Assembly: GCA_942493055.1 (NCBI GenBank)
Contig: OW818680.1
Coordinates: 1,302,001 to 1,366,000, forward strand
Direction of reading: 5' to 3'
Source: CAIZQW01 sp942493055
GTDB taxonomy: Bacteria > Verrucomicrobiota > Kiritimatiellia > RFP12 > UBA1067
DNA length: 64,000 bases
Shown here: in pieces, positions 25,701 through 33,918 of the stretch
How positions within the stretch are numbered: the first letter of the stretch is position 1
Layout of the letters: each line of letters starts with the position of its first letter
Program-made: the position numbers and the translations under genes
The notes under the pieces: generated by a model
The model's input: only the letters and a program-made list of their open reading frames with translations
The model's database searches: none
Told to the model about the DNA's origin: nothing

Positions 25701-28357
25701 CTGGTCACGGCACGCAGATGCATGGCATACGGCAGCGTAGCCGCCTTGCCAAACGCATTTGTCAAAAGCGACAACACGCTGGGGAGGAGCAGAATAGCGA
25801 GCACCAGATAGCCCATGCGGACACTCAGCTCAGGAAGAAACAGCCAAACCCCTTCCATCAGGAACAACAGGGCGATGGGAACCAGACTCCTCCGCAGGTT
25901 ATCGAAGATTTTCCACTGCGCGAGCGAGCAAAGGGGGTTGGGTTCTTTTTTGCCATTCGCACAAGGGACTCTTGAAAAGAGCCATTTCACAATCTGCCAG
26001 TCACCGCGTATCCACCGGTATCGCCGCCCCACGTCCACCGTGTAGCGTGAGGGGAAGTCTTCATAGAGTTCCACATCACTTACGAGGGCTGAGCGGGCAT
26101 AACAGGCTTCCAGCAAATCGTGGCTGAGCACGGTGTTCTCAGGGAAGCGCCCCTTCATCGCCCGCTGAAAAGCGTCTACATCATAAATGCCCTTGCCAAT
26201 GAAAGAGCCCTCCCTGAAAACATCCTGATAGACGTCCGACACTTCCCGTGTATAAGGATCGATGCCCACATCGCCTGAAAACAGTTGAACGAAACGCGAG
26301 CGTCGTGAACTGGGCAAGCTGATGCTGACGCGCGGCTGAAGAATTCCGTAGCCTTCCGTGACAACACTGTAACGCTCATCGAATTCAGGACGGTTCAGCG
26401 GATGATCCATGGTCCCTATAAGGCGGCGGGCAGCGTTACGGGGCAGCTGGGTATCGGTATCGAGGGTGATGACGTACTTGATCAGGGGTAAGAGAGAGGA
26501 CTTCCCCTGGATTTCACTAAAACAGCTTTCGCCATTCCTCCGCAATAGCGCATTGAGTTCCATCAACTTACCGCGCTTGCGCTCATAGCCCATCCACTTT
26601 TTCTCTCCAGGATTCCAACGGCGCGGCCGATGAAGCAAGAAAAAGAGGTCCTGCCGCTTATTCGCGTATTTCTGGTTGAGCCGCTCGATTCCCTCTCGCG
26701 CCTGCTGGAGCAACACCTCGTCATCCGCCTGAATCTCCTCGGCTGCATCACAGAAATCCGTGAGCAACGCGAAATGAATATACGGATCGCGATTCGCCAA
26801 GTAATGCAGTTCCAAGGTCTCGAGCAACCGCGCAATGCCTTCATTGCCTGAAAGCATGGCAGGAATGACCACCAGTGTACGACAATCCGACGCAATACCT
26901 GATACAGTCTCCAGCCTCGGGAGTAACTGGGGTTTCACCAGTTGCGTTGACACGCGGTTCATTACGGCCACAGCCAATTGGCTCACACAGATCAGAAAAG
27001 AGCTGGTGATGAGGAAAAACGGCCATCCAGTGACACTCAATATCCGGAGGTGCTGAACAAACAGAAGGGTTGTGAGTCCTGTCAGTAATCCCACACCCCC
27101 TGCATAAAAGTAGAGCGGGAAACAACGGATACATTGTTCAATCAGCATCCGCAGCGGCCAGCGCACCTTGACACGGCGCCCCAAGTCAGCCTGCCCCTTG
27201 TCCACCAGATAGAACCCCACATGAGCGGAACGATCTTTGCGCCCCTTCTGCCGGGCGCTCTCCTCGGAAAGGCGAATCGCACAATGGGCGACCTCGTCTT
27301 CAGAGAGGCCACTGTACCGGGAAAAAAACTCAACAGCATGGCGATAGCGGTCGCGTGTCGGAAAATCCATGGCCGTGTAAGCATCGTAAGGATCCGCCCG
27401 TAAGATCTTTTCGACAAGACTCAGCGTCTCAACAAATTCACTCCAGTCCAGCGCGCTCAAGAACCGGAGACTGGCGATGCTGTGACTGACAGAGACCTGA
27501 TCAGCCGCCTGCCGCTGGCTCTCGAGATGGACGAGTTGCTCAATCGACAGCCCCTGTTCCATAAGCCGCTGTTCAAGCCACGTGCGGGCCAGATGCAGCA
27601 CGGGGCTCTGCCGCGACAAACGCTGGGAGAATTCCGTCACAAACGCGCTGGTCAGCGGAAGGTCGGATTTCGCCATATCCGCTACCACCACGACCAGGAG
27701 CGACGGATTCTTTTCCGCCATATCCTGCAAACGGTCAACCCACTGGTCTGCTCGGTCCACATCATTCTGAGCGCTGATCAGACGGGCCGTCACCCGTTGA
27801 AGGTTGTCAATCAACCCCAAGCGCAACATGATCGGAATAGCCCACAACTCGCCCAGCGTTAAAGGGCATTCACTCTGGTAAGCAGCGATAAAGGCACTCA
27901 GCGGGCCCGCATCAATCTGCGCATCCACATGCGAAATTAACTCAAGCACAATGTCATACACGCGCGGAAGCCCGGCGGAAGCCCCTATGCGCAGACGGGG
28001 CAACTCCCGGCTGTACCTCTTGGGCAGATGCCGCTTCGCCAACTGGATCTGTTCCTCAATCAGATAAAAGTTGTCGAGCAGCCATTCAGCCGCGGGTGTG
28101 ATACGTCGGTCGGGGTTGACCGCGATTGTTTCACGGTTGAAGGAACGGAGTATATCCTCATTCCGGTCGAGACGTGACAGCAGCCGGTTACGTCCGTGGC
28201 ACTTGACAACCTGGTGACGCGCCGCGAGGCCTTTGGCATGGCGGGACAACTGCTCGACAGTGAAGAGATCGGCTTGCAACGGCGGTTCACTCGGGTGCGC
28301 ACGCGAGCGTAGCTGTCTGGATATCCAGAGTGGTAAACTGAATGAACCTGCCTGCAT
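19736..28357 (-). CDS. ndvB: Cyclic beta-1,2-glucan synthase (GT84-GH94)
   Basis: A giant membrane protein of about 2873 residues, close to the size of Sinorhizobium NdvB. It polymerises UDP-glucose into beta-1,2-glucan and cyclises it; the product goes to the periplasm and helps in osmotic adaptation. Membrane helices occur near residues 410-470 and again around 840-1010. The glycosyltransferase centre has YVITLDTDTQLPRNAARRLI near residue 630. A glycoamylase-like region and two GH94 binding domains follow (repeated GGGYSRWRDMTLTRW and ANRNFGTVVSESGSAYTW modules). The GH94 phosphorylase-like domain has GCGDWNDGMNRVG near 2550. The ATG at 28357 with AGGAAAA upstream is preferred to a GTG at 28393. 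It follows the radical SAM gene by 16 bp. Confidence 0.93.
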   Translation of the reverse strand: MQAGSFSLPLWISRQLRSRAHPSEPPLQADLFTVEQLSRHAKGLAARHQVVKCHGRNRLLSRLDRNEDILRSFNRETIAVNPDRRITPAAEWLLDNFYLIEEQIQLAKRHLPKRYSRELPRLRIGASAGLPRVYDIVLELISHVDAQIDAGPLSAFIAAYQSECPLTLGELWAIPIMLRLGLIDNLQRVTARLISAQNDVDRADQWVDRLQDMAEKNPSLLVVVVADMAKSDLPLTSAFVTEFSQRLSRQSPVLHLARTWLEQRLMEQGLSIEQLVHLESQRQAADQVSVSHSIASLRFLSALDWSEFVETLSLVEKILRADPYDAYTAMDFPTRDRYRHAVEFFSRYSGLSEDEVAHCAIRLSEESARQKGRKDRSAHVGFYLVDKGQADLGRRVKVRWPLRMLIEQCIRCFPLYFYAGGVGLLTGLTTLLFVQHLRILSVTGWPFFLITSSFLICVSQLAVAVMNRVSTQLVKPQLLPRLETVSGIASDCRTLVVIPAMLSGNEGIARLLETLELHYLANRDPYIHFALLTDFCDAAEEIQADDEVLLQQAREGIERLNQKYANKRQDLFFLLHRPRRWNPGEKKWMGYERKRGKLMELNALLRRNGESCFSEIQGKSSLLPLIKYVITLDTDTQLPRNAARRLIGTMDHPLNRPEFDERYSVVTEGYGILQPRVSISLPSSRRSRFVQLFSGDVGIDPYTREVSDVYQDVFREGSFIGKGIYDVDAFQRAMKGRFPENTVLSHDLLEACYARSALVSDVELYEDFPSRYTVDVGRRYRWIRGDWQIVKWLFSRVPCANGKKEPNPLCSLAQWKIFDNLRRSLVPIALLFLMEGVWLFLPELSVRMGYLVLAILLLPSVLSLLTNAFGKAATLPYAMHLRAVTSAGGRQFGQGILTLVTLPYEAFLSLDAILRTLLRLLVTHQRLLEWQTSTDSERTKRADLMGCYASMWIAPGVALMTGLLLAALHPEQLFTALPFLVLWFLSPVITWGLSLTIKALPPDLSAEQRNFLRQTARKTWHFFETFVTAQENWLPPDNVQEVPVMTIASRTSPTNMGLALLANLAAHDFGYLSTGGFIQRIQKSLATMKRLERHRGHFYNWYDTRTLQPLMPFYVSSVDSGNLAGHLLTLGSGLRQLADEPIFSPEVFSGLLDTVGIWKKQSGSSRELVQIEIELSRNPLTLAEAFSTLQAVIKRAVAISETPRDGTEETQAWGEAFKRNCSDFLADLLLIAPWLADMVNPDVEILGPVDSRARQIEFPTLRQIVEGVSSPAWMPSGFCMVSEPARQQMLALEALAQECDELAVMDFGFLFDPARELFCTGINVAEQRRDTGFYDLLASEARLCSYVAIALGQVSQDHWFSLGRLLVASRGDASLVSWSGSMFEYLMPLLVMPSYENTLLDHTCRSAVKQQIAYGQLHGIPWGVSESGYNRTDIHLNYQYRAFGVPGLGLKRGLGEDLVIAPYATMLALPIEPRQACENLQRMAAEGCKGAYGFYEAVDYTPSRLPPDESRVIIRSFMVHHQGMSLLALVNVLKGFPMQARFMACPLLKAANLLLQEQVPKTAASVYIEDLELESARTIVGEGEEVMRLSTNPTPPSPDVHLLSNGRYHIAISSAGGGYSRWRDMTLTRWREDSTRDCWGKFVYIRDIATGEYWSSTYQPTLRTTKVYEAIFTQARAEFRQCHSGLEIHTEISVSPEDDVELRRITITNRSTQKRSIELTSYAELVLALQSSDVAHPAFSNLFVQTEFIEASSALLCTRRARSKEEFPPWLFHLMVGQGGEQGVLTCETDRARFIGRGGTLVNPLALASRSPLSGTVGSVLDPIISLRRTFTLEPHEATTVDYVLGVAESREAGMALIEKYQSSRMADRAFDLAWTHNQVTLRHLNASEAEAQLYGRLASALIYANPARRATQSVLRSNRRGQSGLWSYGISGDTPIVLLRISDAQKIELVQQLIQAHSYWRMKGLAVELVILNENISIYHQSLHEQITRLISSGIEAQMLDKPGGIFVRRLEQVPQDDRVLLQAVARVVLSDENGTLADQLAHRSLLDPLIPLLMTTRPPVAAASQPLPPRELIFQNGFGGFTADGREYVMTLEAGHTTPAPWVNVIANRNFGTVVSESGSAYTWMDNAHEFRLTPWSNDPVQDTPGETFYIRDEETGQYWSPTPLPVRNFSPTVIRHGFGYTVFEHLENGIASELWVYVAIDAPVKFAVLKVHNRSGRTRRLSTTGYWEWVLGDLRQNNLMHVQTEVDLKTGALIARNYYNSEYHNRIVFLDVNDVTRTLTGDRKEFIGRNGSLSKPAAMKRARLSGRVGAGLDPCGALQVTFDLLDGQEHETVFRLGVGHNPDEVQQLIQRFRRAEAPRMALEAVWAYWKHSLGTVYVETPDPSVNVMANGWLLYQTLSSRLWGRTGFYQSGGAYGFRDQLQDAMVLVHAEPALTREHLLLAASRQFVEGDVQHWWHPPSGQGVRTHFSDDYLWLPYATCRYVSCLQDTGVLDEKVAFLEARPVKQEEESYYDRPSRSESMATLYQHCTRAIEWGLKFGEHGLPLMGCGDWNDGMNRVGHQGRGESVWLGFFLYDVLTQFSALAHAHKDDQFAERCTAQARQLQQNLERHAWDGQWYLRAFFDNGEPLGSKNNTECQIDALPQSWAVLSGCGDPERTRQAMQSVNTRLVRRDVGLVQLFDPPFTDGALDPGYIKGYIPGVRENGGQYTHSAIWAAMAFARMGEPERAWELFSMLNPIHHGDTPQQIEIYKVEPYVVAADIYTVPPHTGRGGWTWYTGSSGWMYRLLMETLLGVHREGDALRLSPRLPKAWPSFTIHYRYQQTLYHITVTRRSADSSEQEGLTLDGQAVPEEKLPLKDDRLEHTVICRVHE

Positions 28358-28373
28358 AATATTTTTTCCTGTG

Positions 28374-29852
28374 CTAAACAACATGCCGCTCACAAATGAT
28401 ACGGAAATGATAACCGTAAATCGTCAGCATGATCGCATCCGGAAGGTGGTGTGGATACTTCAAGAGAGTCCAGGCTATCAATTTCCAATAGTGCAGACGC
28501 TCCCGTCCTAACACACCAATACGATAAACAGAACGAAATGCGGCGAGCACATGTGAGAACTGGAAGTTGCCACGCACCATGGGGGACCGGTACTCCCGCA
28601 GGAATGTCCTGATCCGCTGATAGTAGGGCTTGGGGGCATAAATCGTATTCAGAATATGGCGGTACCCCTCCTTGAGCGCTTCAATGCTCATGGAGGGGAT
28701 AATATTTGTCGTGCCATCCACATTGTCGCCAGAAGACTCTTGAAGGATCCGCCCCTGCTTTTTCATCCGCTCATACAGGATCGTTCCGGCCGGGGCTTGC
28801 AACAGGCCCACCATGGCCGTCACAATCCCACTCTTCTGGATAAATTCGATCTGGCGCTGGAAGATGGTGGGAAGGTCCCTGTCAAAGCCAACAATGAAGC
28901 CCCCCTGGACCTCCAGACCCGCCCGCTGGATTCGTTTAATATCCTCAACCATGTTACGGTTGGCATTCTGAACCTTGCTGCATTCAGCCAGACAAGCGTC
29001 GTCCGGCGTTTCGATACCAATGAAGACCCCTGTAAAACCCGCGCGCCCCATCAGTTCCATCAAAGGAGCGTCATCGGCCAGATTGATGGACGTCTCCGTA
29101 AAGAACCTGTTTCCGGTTTTCCCCTTGCGCCACTCAATCAGGCGGGGCAGCAGATCAGTTTTCAAAAACGATTTCTTTCCGATAAAATTGTCGTCCACAA
29201 AGAAGACATTCCCGCGCCACCCGAGCGCATACAGGCTGTCCAGTTCATCAACGATCTGCGCTGCTGACTTCATCCTGACCTGATGTCCAAAGAGGGCGGT
29301 CACATTGCAGAAGTCGCAATTGAACGGGCACCCGCGCGAAAACTGGATGCTCATACTCGCATAAGACTTGATATCCAGCAACTCCCACCGTGGCCGCGGC
29401 GTCTGCTGCAACGTTGGAAAGGCTGTTGAGGAGTAGATGCGTTTGGGGGAACCCTGGAGGAGGTCTTCAAGAAATGGCTGCAGCGTCACCTCCGCCTCAT
29501 TCAGCACAAAGTGATCAACCTCCTCAAAGGACTCATGTTCGCTCGTGAACAGCGGACCGCCTGCGACCACCCGGAGCCCGGCCTTCTTGCACCGGGTGAT
29601 CAGGCGACGCGCCGCCTCGCGTTGCACCACCATTGCACTGATGAAGGCAACGTCTGCCCAGACCAGATCCTTCTCCTTCACCCTCCGCACATTCGTGTCG
29701 ACCAGTCGCACCTGCCACTCTCTTGGCAGCAGTGCTGCAACCGTCAACAACCCGAGCGGCGGTAAAGCCGCGCGTTTGCCCACGAATTCAAGCGCGTGTT
29801 TAAAACTCCAGAAGGTGTCTGGAAATTCAGGATAAAGGAGGAGTATGTTCAT
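28374..29852 (-). CDS. B12-binding domain radical SAM protein (DUF4070 type)
   Basis: A 492-residue protein. Residues 1-140 form a cobalamin-binding Rossmann-like domain (MNILLLYPEFPDTFW, PPLGLLTVAALLP). The radical SAM core begins with SRGCPFNCDFCNVTALFG, in which CxxxCxxC near residues 173-180 binds the 4Fe-4S cluster, and continues with FFVDDNFIGKKSF and GVFIGIETPDD. The C-terminal 150 residues match the DUF4070-type tail of this group. Members modify lipids, hopanoids or other small molecules, often by methylation at unactivated carbon; the substrate here is unknown. Its position directly before the glucan synthase suggests a shared transcript and perhaps an envelope target. The ATG at 29852 with GGAGAA upstream was preferred to an upstream TTG. 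Confidence 0.87.
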   Translation of the reverse strand: MNILLLYPEFPDTFWSFKHALEFVGKRAALPPLGLLTVAALLPREWQVRLVDTNVRRVKEKDLVWADVAFISAMVVQREAARRLITRCKKAGLRVVAGGPLFTSEHESFEEVDHFVLNEAEVTLQPFLEDLLQGSPKRIYSSTAFPTLQQTPRPRWELLDIKSYASMSIQFSRGCPFNCDFCNVTALFGHQVRMKSAAQIVDELDSLYALGWRGNVFFVDDNFIGKKSFLKTDLLPRLIEWRKGKTGNRFFTETSINLADDAPLMELMGRAGFTGVFIGIETPDDACLAECSKVQNANRNMVEDIKRIQRAGLEVQGGFIVGFDRDLPTIFQRQIEFIQKSGIVTAMVGLLQAPAGTILYERMKKQGRILQESSGDNVDGTTNIIPSMSIEALKEGYRHILNTIYAPKPYYQRIRTFLREYRSPMVRGNFQFSHVLAAFRSVYRIGVLGRERLHYWKLIAWTLLKYPHHLPDAIMLTIYGYHFRIICERHVV

Positions 29853-29906
29853 GATCTGTTCTCCGCTCAACGCGGGGCGGTGTAACCCGCCCCGTGTATC
29901 TCGGCC

Positions 29907-30158
29907 TTATTTCTGCATATTCTCGCCGGCCTTATCCATGGCTTCACCGACCTTTTCAACGGCCTTGCCTGTGCCATCCTTGACCTTCTCCGCCACGTCC
30001 CCTGCCTTCTCGGCACTCTTTTTCGCAGCCTCGTCGATCGCCGCACCCGTCCGTTCGCCGACACCGGGTCCGGACTCCGTCTTCTTGCCGCAACCGGTGA
30101 TGGCTACGACTCCTGCAACAACGATGATACTGAGGGCTATTCCTATAGTTGTCTTCAT
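29907..30158 (-). CDS. Small lipoprotein with Lys/Ala-rich amphipathic repeats
   Basis: An 83-residue protein with a lipobox around Cys23 (VVAITGCGKK). The mature part is an 11-residue-type amphipathic helix (AIDEAAKKSAEKAGDVAEKV, KAVEKVGEAMDKAGENMQK). It is clearly paralogous to the lipoprotein at 45957-46238. It is probably attached to the outer or inner membrane as a helical peptide; the role is unknown, though similar peptides are linked to envelope stress. It is first in a likely transcript with the radical SAM and glucan synthase genes, and a box-bearing promoter lies about 45 bp upstream. Confidence 0.8.
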   Translation of the reverse strand: MKTTIGIALSIIVVAGVVAITGCGKKTESGPGVGERTGAAIDEAAKKSAEKAGDVAEKVKDGTGKAVEKVGEAMDKAGENMQK

Positions 30159-30200
30159 ACTGTTTGATCCTTTCGTTTGATACTTTCTTTTGACAGCACC

Positions 30201-30244
30201 ATTGTGCCTAAAATGGCCTTGATTGGCTATGGGGTTAAACCCTA
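30201..30244 (-). promoter_or_regulatory. Shared-box promoter (copy 3) upstream of the lipoprotein operon
   Basis: On the minus strand TAGGGTTTAACCCCATAG (30227-30244) is the best copy of the box. CACAAT (30201-30206) lies exactly 20 nt downstream in the -10 position. GGGTT/AACCC arms flank a central base. No recognisable -35 is present, as expected for an activator-dependent promoter. Confidence 0.68.
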
Positions 30245-30298
30245 CTCCGCCTCACACGCTTGGCGATAAGAAACTGAAATGAGAGGAAGGCGGAGGGA

Positions 30299-30614
30299 GT
30301 TCTAAAGTTCTAAAATTCTAAAGTTCTAAAGTGAAACGCCAAACTTGAACAGGGGCGTTTGGCAGCAACCGGAGTGACTGCGGCACAGTTGTACCCCACA
30401 TACTGGACGTGGGACCTGAGATGGCGGGCGGGAGCCGCCTAAGCCAAGGCTTCCTCCTACGCTTCGCTACGGCGGATAAAATGGCGGCCAGGCGCCCACG
30501 CTCCTTTTTGGAGATGCACCCATTTCCCACTATAACTTTAGAACTTTAGCACTTTAGCACTTTAGAACTCTCTTCCCACTTTAGAACTCTAGAACTTTAG
30601 CACTTTAGAACTTC
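30299..30614. repeat. Intergenic element: TTCTAAAG words inverted around a hairpin-rich core
   Basis: The left end (30299-30331) is built from TTCTAAAG copies. The right end (30534-30613) is built from CTTTAGAA and CTTTAGCA copies, the reverse complement. Between them lie GCCAAAC/GTTTGGC (30338-30344 with 30357-30363) and GC-rich segments including CTACGCTTCGCTACGGCGG. No gene was found between 30159 and 30711; the other contents of that gap are two shared-box promoters pointing away from each other. Confidence 0.7.
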
Positions 30615-30616
30615 AT

Positions 30617-30660
30617 ACGGGTTAGACCTTATATCGCAATTCTTACAGATCAACTATCTT
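30617..30660 (+). promoter_or_regulatory. Shared-box promoter (copy 4) upstream of the large DUF3494 gene
   Basis: ACGGGTTAGACCTTATAT (30617-30634) aligns with the box consensus, and TATCTT (30655-30660) lies exactly 20 nt on. The transcript would begin about 45 nt before the ATG at 30712. Confidence 0.58.
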
Positions 30661-30711
30661 ATCGACATCAAAGGAACGATCACAACCTGTCCAACAGGAA
30701 GGAATCTCATT

Positions 30712-32622
30712 ATGAAACACACTAAAACAATAGCACTCGCAGGGTTGGCAATAGCAATATTGACCACTGTCGCCAAGGGTGGAAACCCTGAATTGCCAGT
30801 CAATCTCGGATCAGCCGAGAATTTCGTTATTCTTGGAAAAACAGGCATCAGCAATGTGCCGTACTCGGATATCACGGGCAACATGGGCGTGAGCCCCATT
30901 GATTCAACAGCCATCACTGGCTTTGCTCTGATCTTGGATCCGTCAACCACATTCTCGACTTCGGCTCAAGTCACCGGAAAGATCTATGCGGCCGATTATG
31001 GGTTGCCGACGCCCGGCAATATGACCACAACGATACTGGATATGCAAGCGGCTTACTCAGACGCAGCCGGGCGAACAATACCCAATGCGGAAGAACTGAT
31101 GGCGGGTGATATCAGCGGCCTGACGATTACGCCTGGTCTGTACAAATGGAGCACCGGCGTTTTAATCAATACGGATGTCTGGCTGGATGCCGCCGGCAAC
31201 CCCGACGCCGTCTTTATCTTCCAGATTGCGGGCGACTTGACCATGGCGAGCGCTCAAAAGGTTATCTTGGCGGGCGGCGCGCAGGCGAAGAACATCTTCT
31301 GGCAGGTCGCGGGTGGCGCGGGCGCGGTCATCGGGACCTACTCCCACTTTGAAGGCATCATCTTGACGGCCAAGAAGATCGATTTGCTCACAGGTGCCTC
31401 ATTCAACGGCAAGCTCCTGGCGCAGACGGCCGTCAACTTGGATAACAACAACATCATGGACTCAAGCTTGATCCAAACCAACACCTTGGTCACTCTGGAG
31501 ATCCTCTCCGAACATGGCATCGGCAACCCAACGACCGGCCTCTATTCTAACGTGTCCGGCAGCCTGCTCACTAACAGCATCTCCGCAACGGAGACGCTCC
31601 TCGGTGGCACACAGTACGTCAACATCGGATGGAACATGATTAGCAACAGCCCGCTCTTCGGTATCACGAACAGCATGGAGATGGTCCACACGAATAATGC
31701 GGTGCTGACGTGGCTCTGGAGCACCAATTACTTTCTGACACTGACGGCGGTCAACGGCGTGATTACAAATGCCGTAGAGGGATGGAAAACGGCTCAATCC
31801 CCTCAGAGCCTCTATCCTGAAGCCGACATCGGGTTTGCCTTCGATCACTGGGAAGTGAACGGGATTCCCTTTGGCGCCGGTGTGCCTCTGGCACTGAGCA
31901 TGGATGAAGCCAAGAACGTCGTCGCCGTCTTCAATACACTCTTTGTCGATGTCTCTTCAAATGTGAACTGGAATGCCACCTGGGTGTTCGACCCTCGGAA
32001 AGGCTTCTTCCTGGGAACCCTGACCATCACGAACACCAATGGCGTGAAGAGCCTTTTTGCCCCGTTCTGGTTTGAGGTGGAAAGCACCGAGTACCATTGG
32101 CTGCGCACACCGACAGGCCTCGATGCCCAGACTGGCATGCATTACCTCGATATCAGTAGCGCCATCACCAGCCAGTTGCCGGGGATCGGCAATGGAGATC
32201 TGGCGGTCGACCCCGGGGAGTCCGTCACGGTTACGGGTATCGAGTTGATGGGACGCCGGACACCGGACGGGTTGCTGATGGCGGTCTGGGCAGATCCGCC
32301 TGGCCTGCAAGCACAACCGGTCGATACAGACCGTGACGGCATGTCCGACGCGGACGAATACGTTGCCGGCACCAGCGTGACGGATGCTGCATCGCTCTTC
32401 CGGATCAGGCTCAGCGCAGATCATCAGAGCGTGCAATGGGACGGCCAACCGAATCGCATTTACACGGTCCTAACCTCTACCAATTTGAGTCAAGGCTTTG
32501 TGATCGAAACCGAGAACATCCCCAGCACGGGCGGGCCCATGATCCACACCGTCCTGCCGAAACCCTTGGACGGGGATCTCCCTAGAATGCGTTTCTACCG
32601 CGTCAACGTGAATGTAAAGTAA
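30712..32622 (+). CDS. Large secreted DUF3494 protein with InlB_B-like and C-terminal EF-like modules
   Basis: A 636-residue exported protein (signal IALAGLAIAILTTVAKG). Residues 30-250 are a DUF3494 beta-helix domain, like the protein at 16009 (VNLGSAENFVILGKTGIS, DAVFIFQIAGDLTM, KNIFWQVAGGAGAVIGTYSH). Residues 265-412 resemble an InlB_B/Listeria-Bacteroides repeat (FAFDHWEVNGIPFGAGV, AKNVVAVFN). The end carries DTDRDGMSDADEYVAGTSVT, a calcium-binding-type motif, and then a module (NRIYTVLTSTNLSQGF, RFYRVNVNVK) seen at the C-terminus of many Kiritimatiellota surface proteins. It is probably displayed or released at the cell surface. It starts an operon with an outer-membrane protein and three signalling proteins. 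Confidence 0.85.
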   Translation: MKHTKTIALAGLAIAILTTVAKGGNPELPVNLGSAENFVILGKTGISNVPYSDITGNMGVSPIDSTAITGFALILDPSTTFSTSAQVTGKIYAADYGLPTPGNMTTTILDMQAAYSDAAGRTIPNAEELMAGDISGLTITPGLYKWSTGVLINTDVWLDAAGNPDAVFIFQIAGDLTMASAQKVILAGGAQAKNIFWQVAGGAGAVIGTYSHFEGIILTAKKIDLLTGASFNGKLLAQTAVNLDNNNIMDSSLIQTNTLVTLEILSEHGIGNPTTGLYSNVSGSLLTNSISATETLLGGTQYVNIGWNMISNSPLFGITNSMEMVHTNNAVLTWLWSTNYFLTLTAVNGVITNAVEGWKTAQSPQSLYPEADIGFAFDHWEVNGIPFGAGVPLALSMDEAKNVVAVFNTLFVDVSSNVNWNATWVFDPRKGFFLGTLTITNTNGVKSLFAPFWFEVESTEYHWLRTPTGLDAQTGMHYLDISSAITSQLPGIGNGDLAVDPGESVTVTGIELMGRRTPDGLLMAVWADPPGLQAQPVDTDRDGMSDADEYVAGTSVTDAASLFRIRLSADHQSVQWDGQPNRIYTVLTSTNLSQGFVIETENIPSTGGPMIHTVLPKPLDGDLPRMRFYRVNVNVK

Positions 32623-32644
32623 GTAAAAGTAAGGAGACTGTTTT

Positions 32645-33877
32645 ATGAAAACAAAAACAATAAGCATCATCGCAATCGTGGCACTGACCTCCGCCTTGGC
32701 GGGGTATGGCGAAGAAGCGGCTCAACGTAGCGAACGCGACACCAGCAGCAGTTCAAACAAGTGGAAGGTGCAGGTGGGCTGGGTCCATCAGTTTGGCCGC
32801 AGCATGAGCGTGCGCGGCCCGAAAGCCTATCCCAGTGTGGGCGGGCGTCGTTCACTCTATACCGCGCCAGGCCTCACCTATCCGGACAACAGCGCCCTCA
32901 TCGCGCGCGAATTCGACAACGGCTATGTGCGTCCGGATCTTTGGACAGGTGACCTGGGGAGCCCCGCCGAACGGCAGGGCATGACCTGGAACTGGAGCGC
33001 CAGCGCCGGCCAGTATAATTATGACAATGGGGACCATCCAACGCTCACGTTCACGCGGAGCCAAGGGGAGTATATGGGCGATGCCTATACGACACGCCGG
33101 GGCGGAACCTCGGATGACGACATGCCGACCGATGGTATCGAGGTCATTGCAAAACGCCTGCTCCATTCCTGGTCCAGTTCAGGCGGAACATCGAATGAAC
33201 CGACCGAGCGGGTCTGGCTTGACATGAGTCTAGTTGTCGGCCTGGCCTGGTTCCCGGCTGCACAGCAGCGGCACACCCGCGGCATGGGACAGAACGTGTA
33301 TGGCCTCTCAGAGTCCTACACGTACCTGGACTACTATGGCACGCAGGCTGGCGGATCATGGTCACCGTTGCAACTGCCCTACACCGGGACGTATGGCACG
33401 GTCGGCGGAGACGATGCCGGGCCGCTCATCCCTGTCACCCCTGAATCCGCAACACAACTCTCGACCTATATGGGCACCCTCAATAACAGCGTGAACATCA
33501 AGAGTAAAGTCTGGCGTCTGCGGGGCGCAACAGGGCTCGATTTTTCGTTTCCGCTGACAGAGCGGCTGAGCGTCTATGTGGCGCCGCAAGTCGTGCTCGA
33601 ATTTGTTGATATGAGCGTAGACCGGACCGAAACCACCACCTATTCAGGAGGCGGAGGAGAACGGTCGATATCCGATCATGAGCACAAAATGGGGGTCTAT
33701 CCGGGCGTCCTGCTCACAGCAGGTGCGAACTTCCAGCTCACGAGCCATTGGTATCTGGGCGCTAGCGCAGGTTATGAGTGGCTCTTCGTCGACCCCTACA
33801 TACACGTGGGCCCTGACAAGGTGGAGTACAACCTGAGCGGCGGCGAATGCAGCCTCTACCTCGGGTGCAGCTTCTAA
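32645..33877 (+). CDS. Predicted outer-membrane beta-barrel protein
   Basis: A 410-residue protein with a signal peptide (SIIAIVALTSALAGYG). The body alternates aromatic and polar residues in strand-length stretches (KWKVQVGWVHQFGRSM, MTWNWSASAGQYNYD, LSVYVAPQVVLEFVDM, WYLGASAGYEWLFV) and ends SLYLGCSF with a terminal phenylalanine, as outer-membrane barrels do. I recognise no named family. It lies 22 bp after the DUF3494 gene and 41 bp before the hybrid kinase gene, so it is probably co-transcribed with both. Confidence 0.7.
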   Translation: MKTKTISIIAIVALTSALAGYGEEAAQRSERDTSSSSNKWKVQVGWVHQFGRSMSVRGPKAYPSVGGRRSLYTAPGLTYPDNSALIAREFDNGYVRPDLWTGDLGSPAERQGMTWNWSASAGQYNYDNGDHPTLTFTRSQGEYMGDAYTTRRGGTSDDDMPTDGIEVIAKRLLHSWSSSGGTSNEPTERVWLDMSLVVGLAWFPAAQQRHTRGMGQNVYGLSESYTYLDYYGTQAGGSWSPLQLPYTGTYGTVGGDDAGPLIPVTPESATQLSTYMGTLNNSVNIKSKVWRLRGATGLDFSFPLTERLSVYVAPQVVLEFVDMSVDRTETTTYSGGGGERSISDHEHKMGVYPGVLLTAGANFQLTSHWYLGASAGYEWLFVDPYIHVGPDKVEYNLSGGECSLYLGCSF

Positions 33878-33918
33878 CCTCTGACACGGGGACCGAACAT
33901 AACAGAAGAAGTACAGTT

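Noticed and set aside
30299..30614. CRISPR or transposon ends in the TTCTAAAG region
   Set aside because: Words are 8-9 bp with no spacers, no transposase is present and no target duplication is visible.
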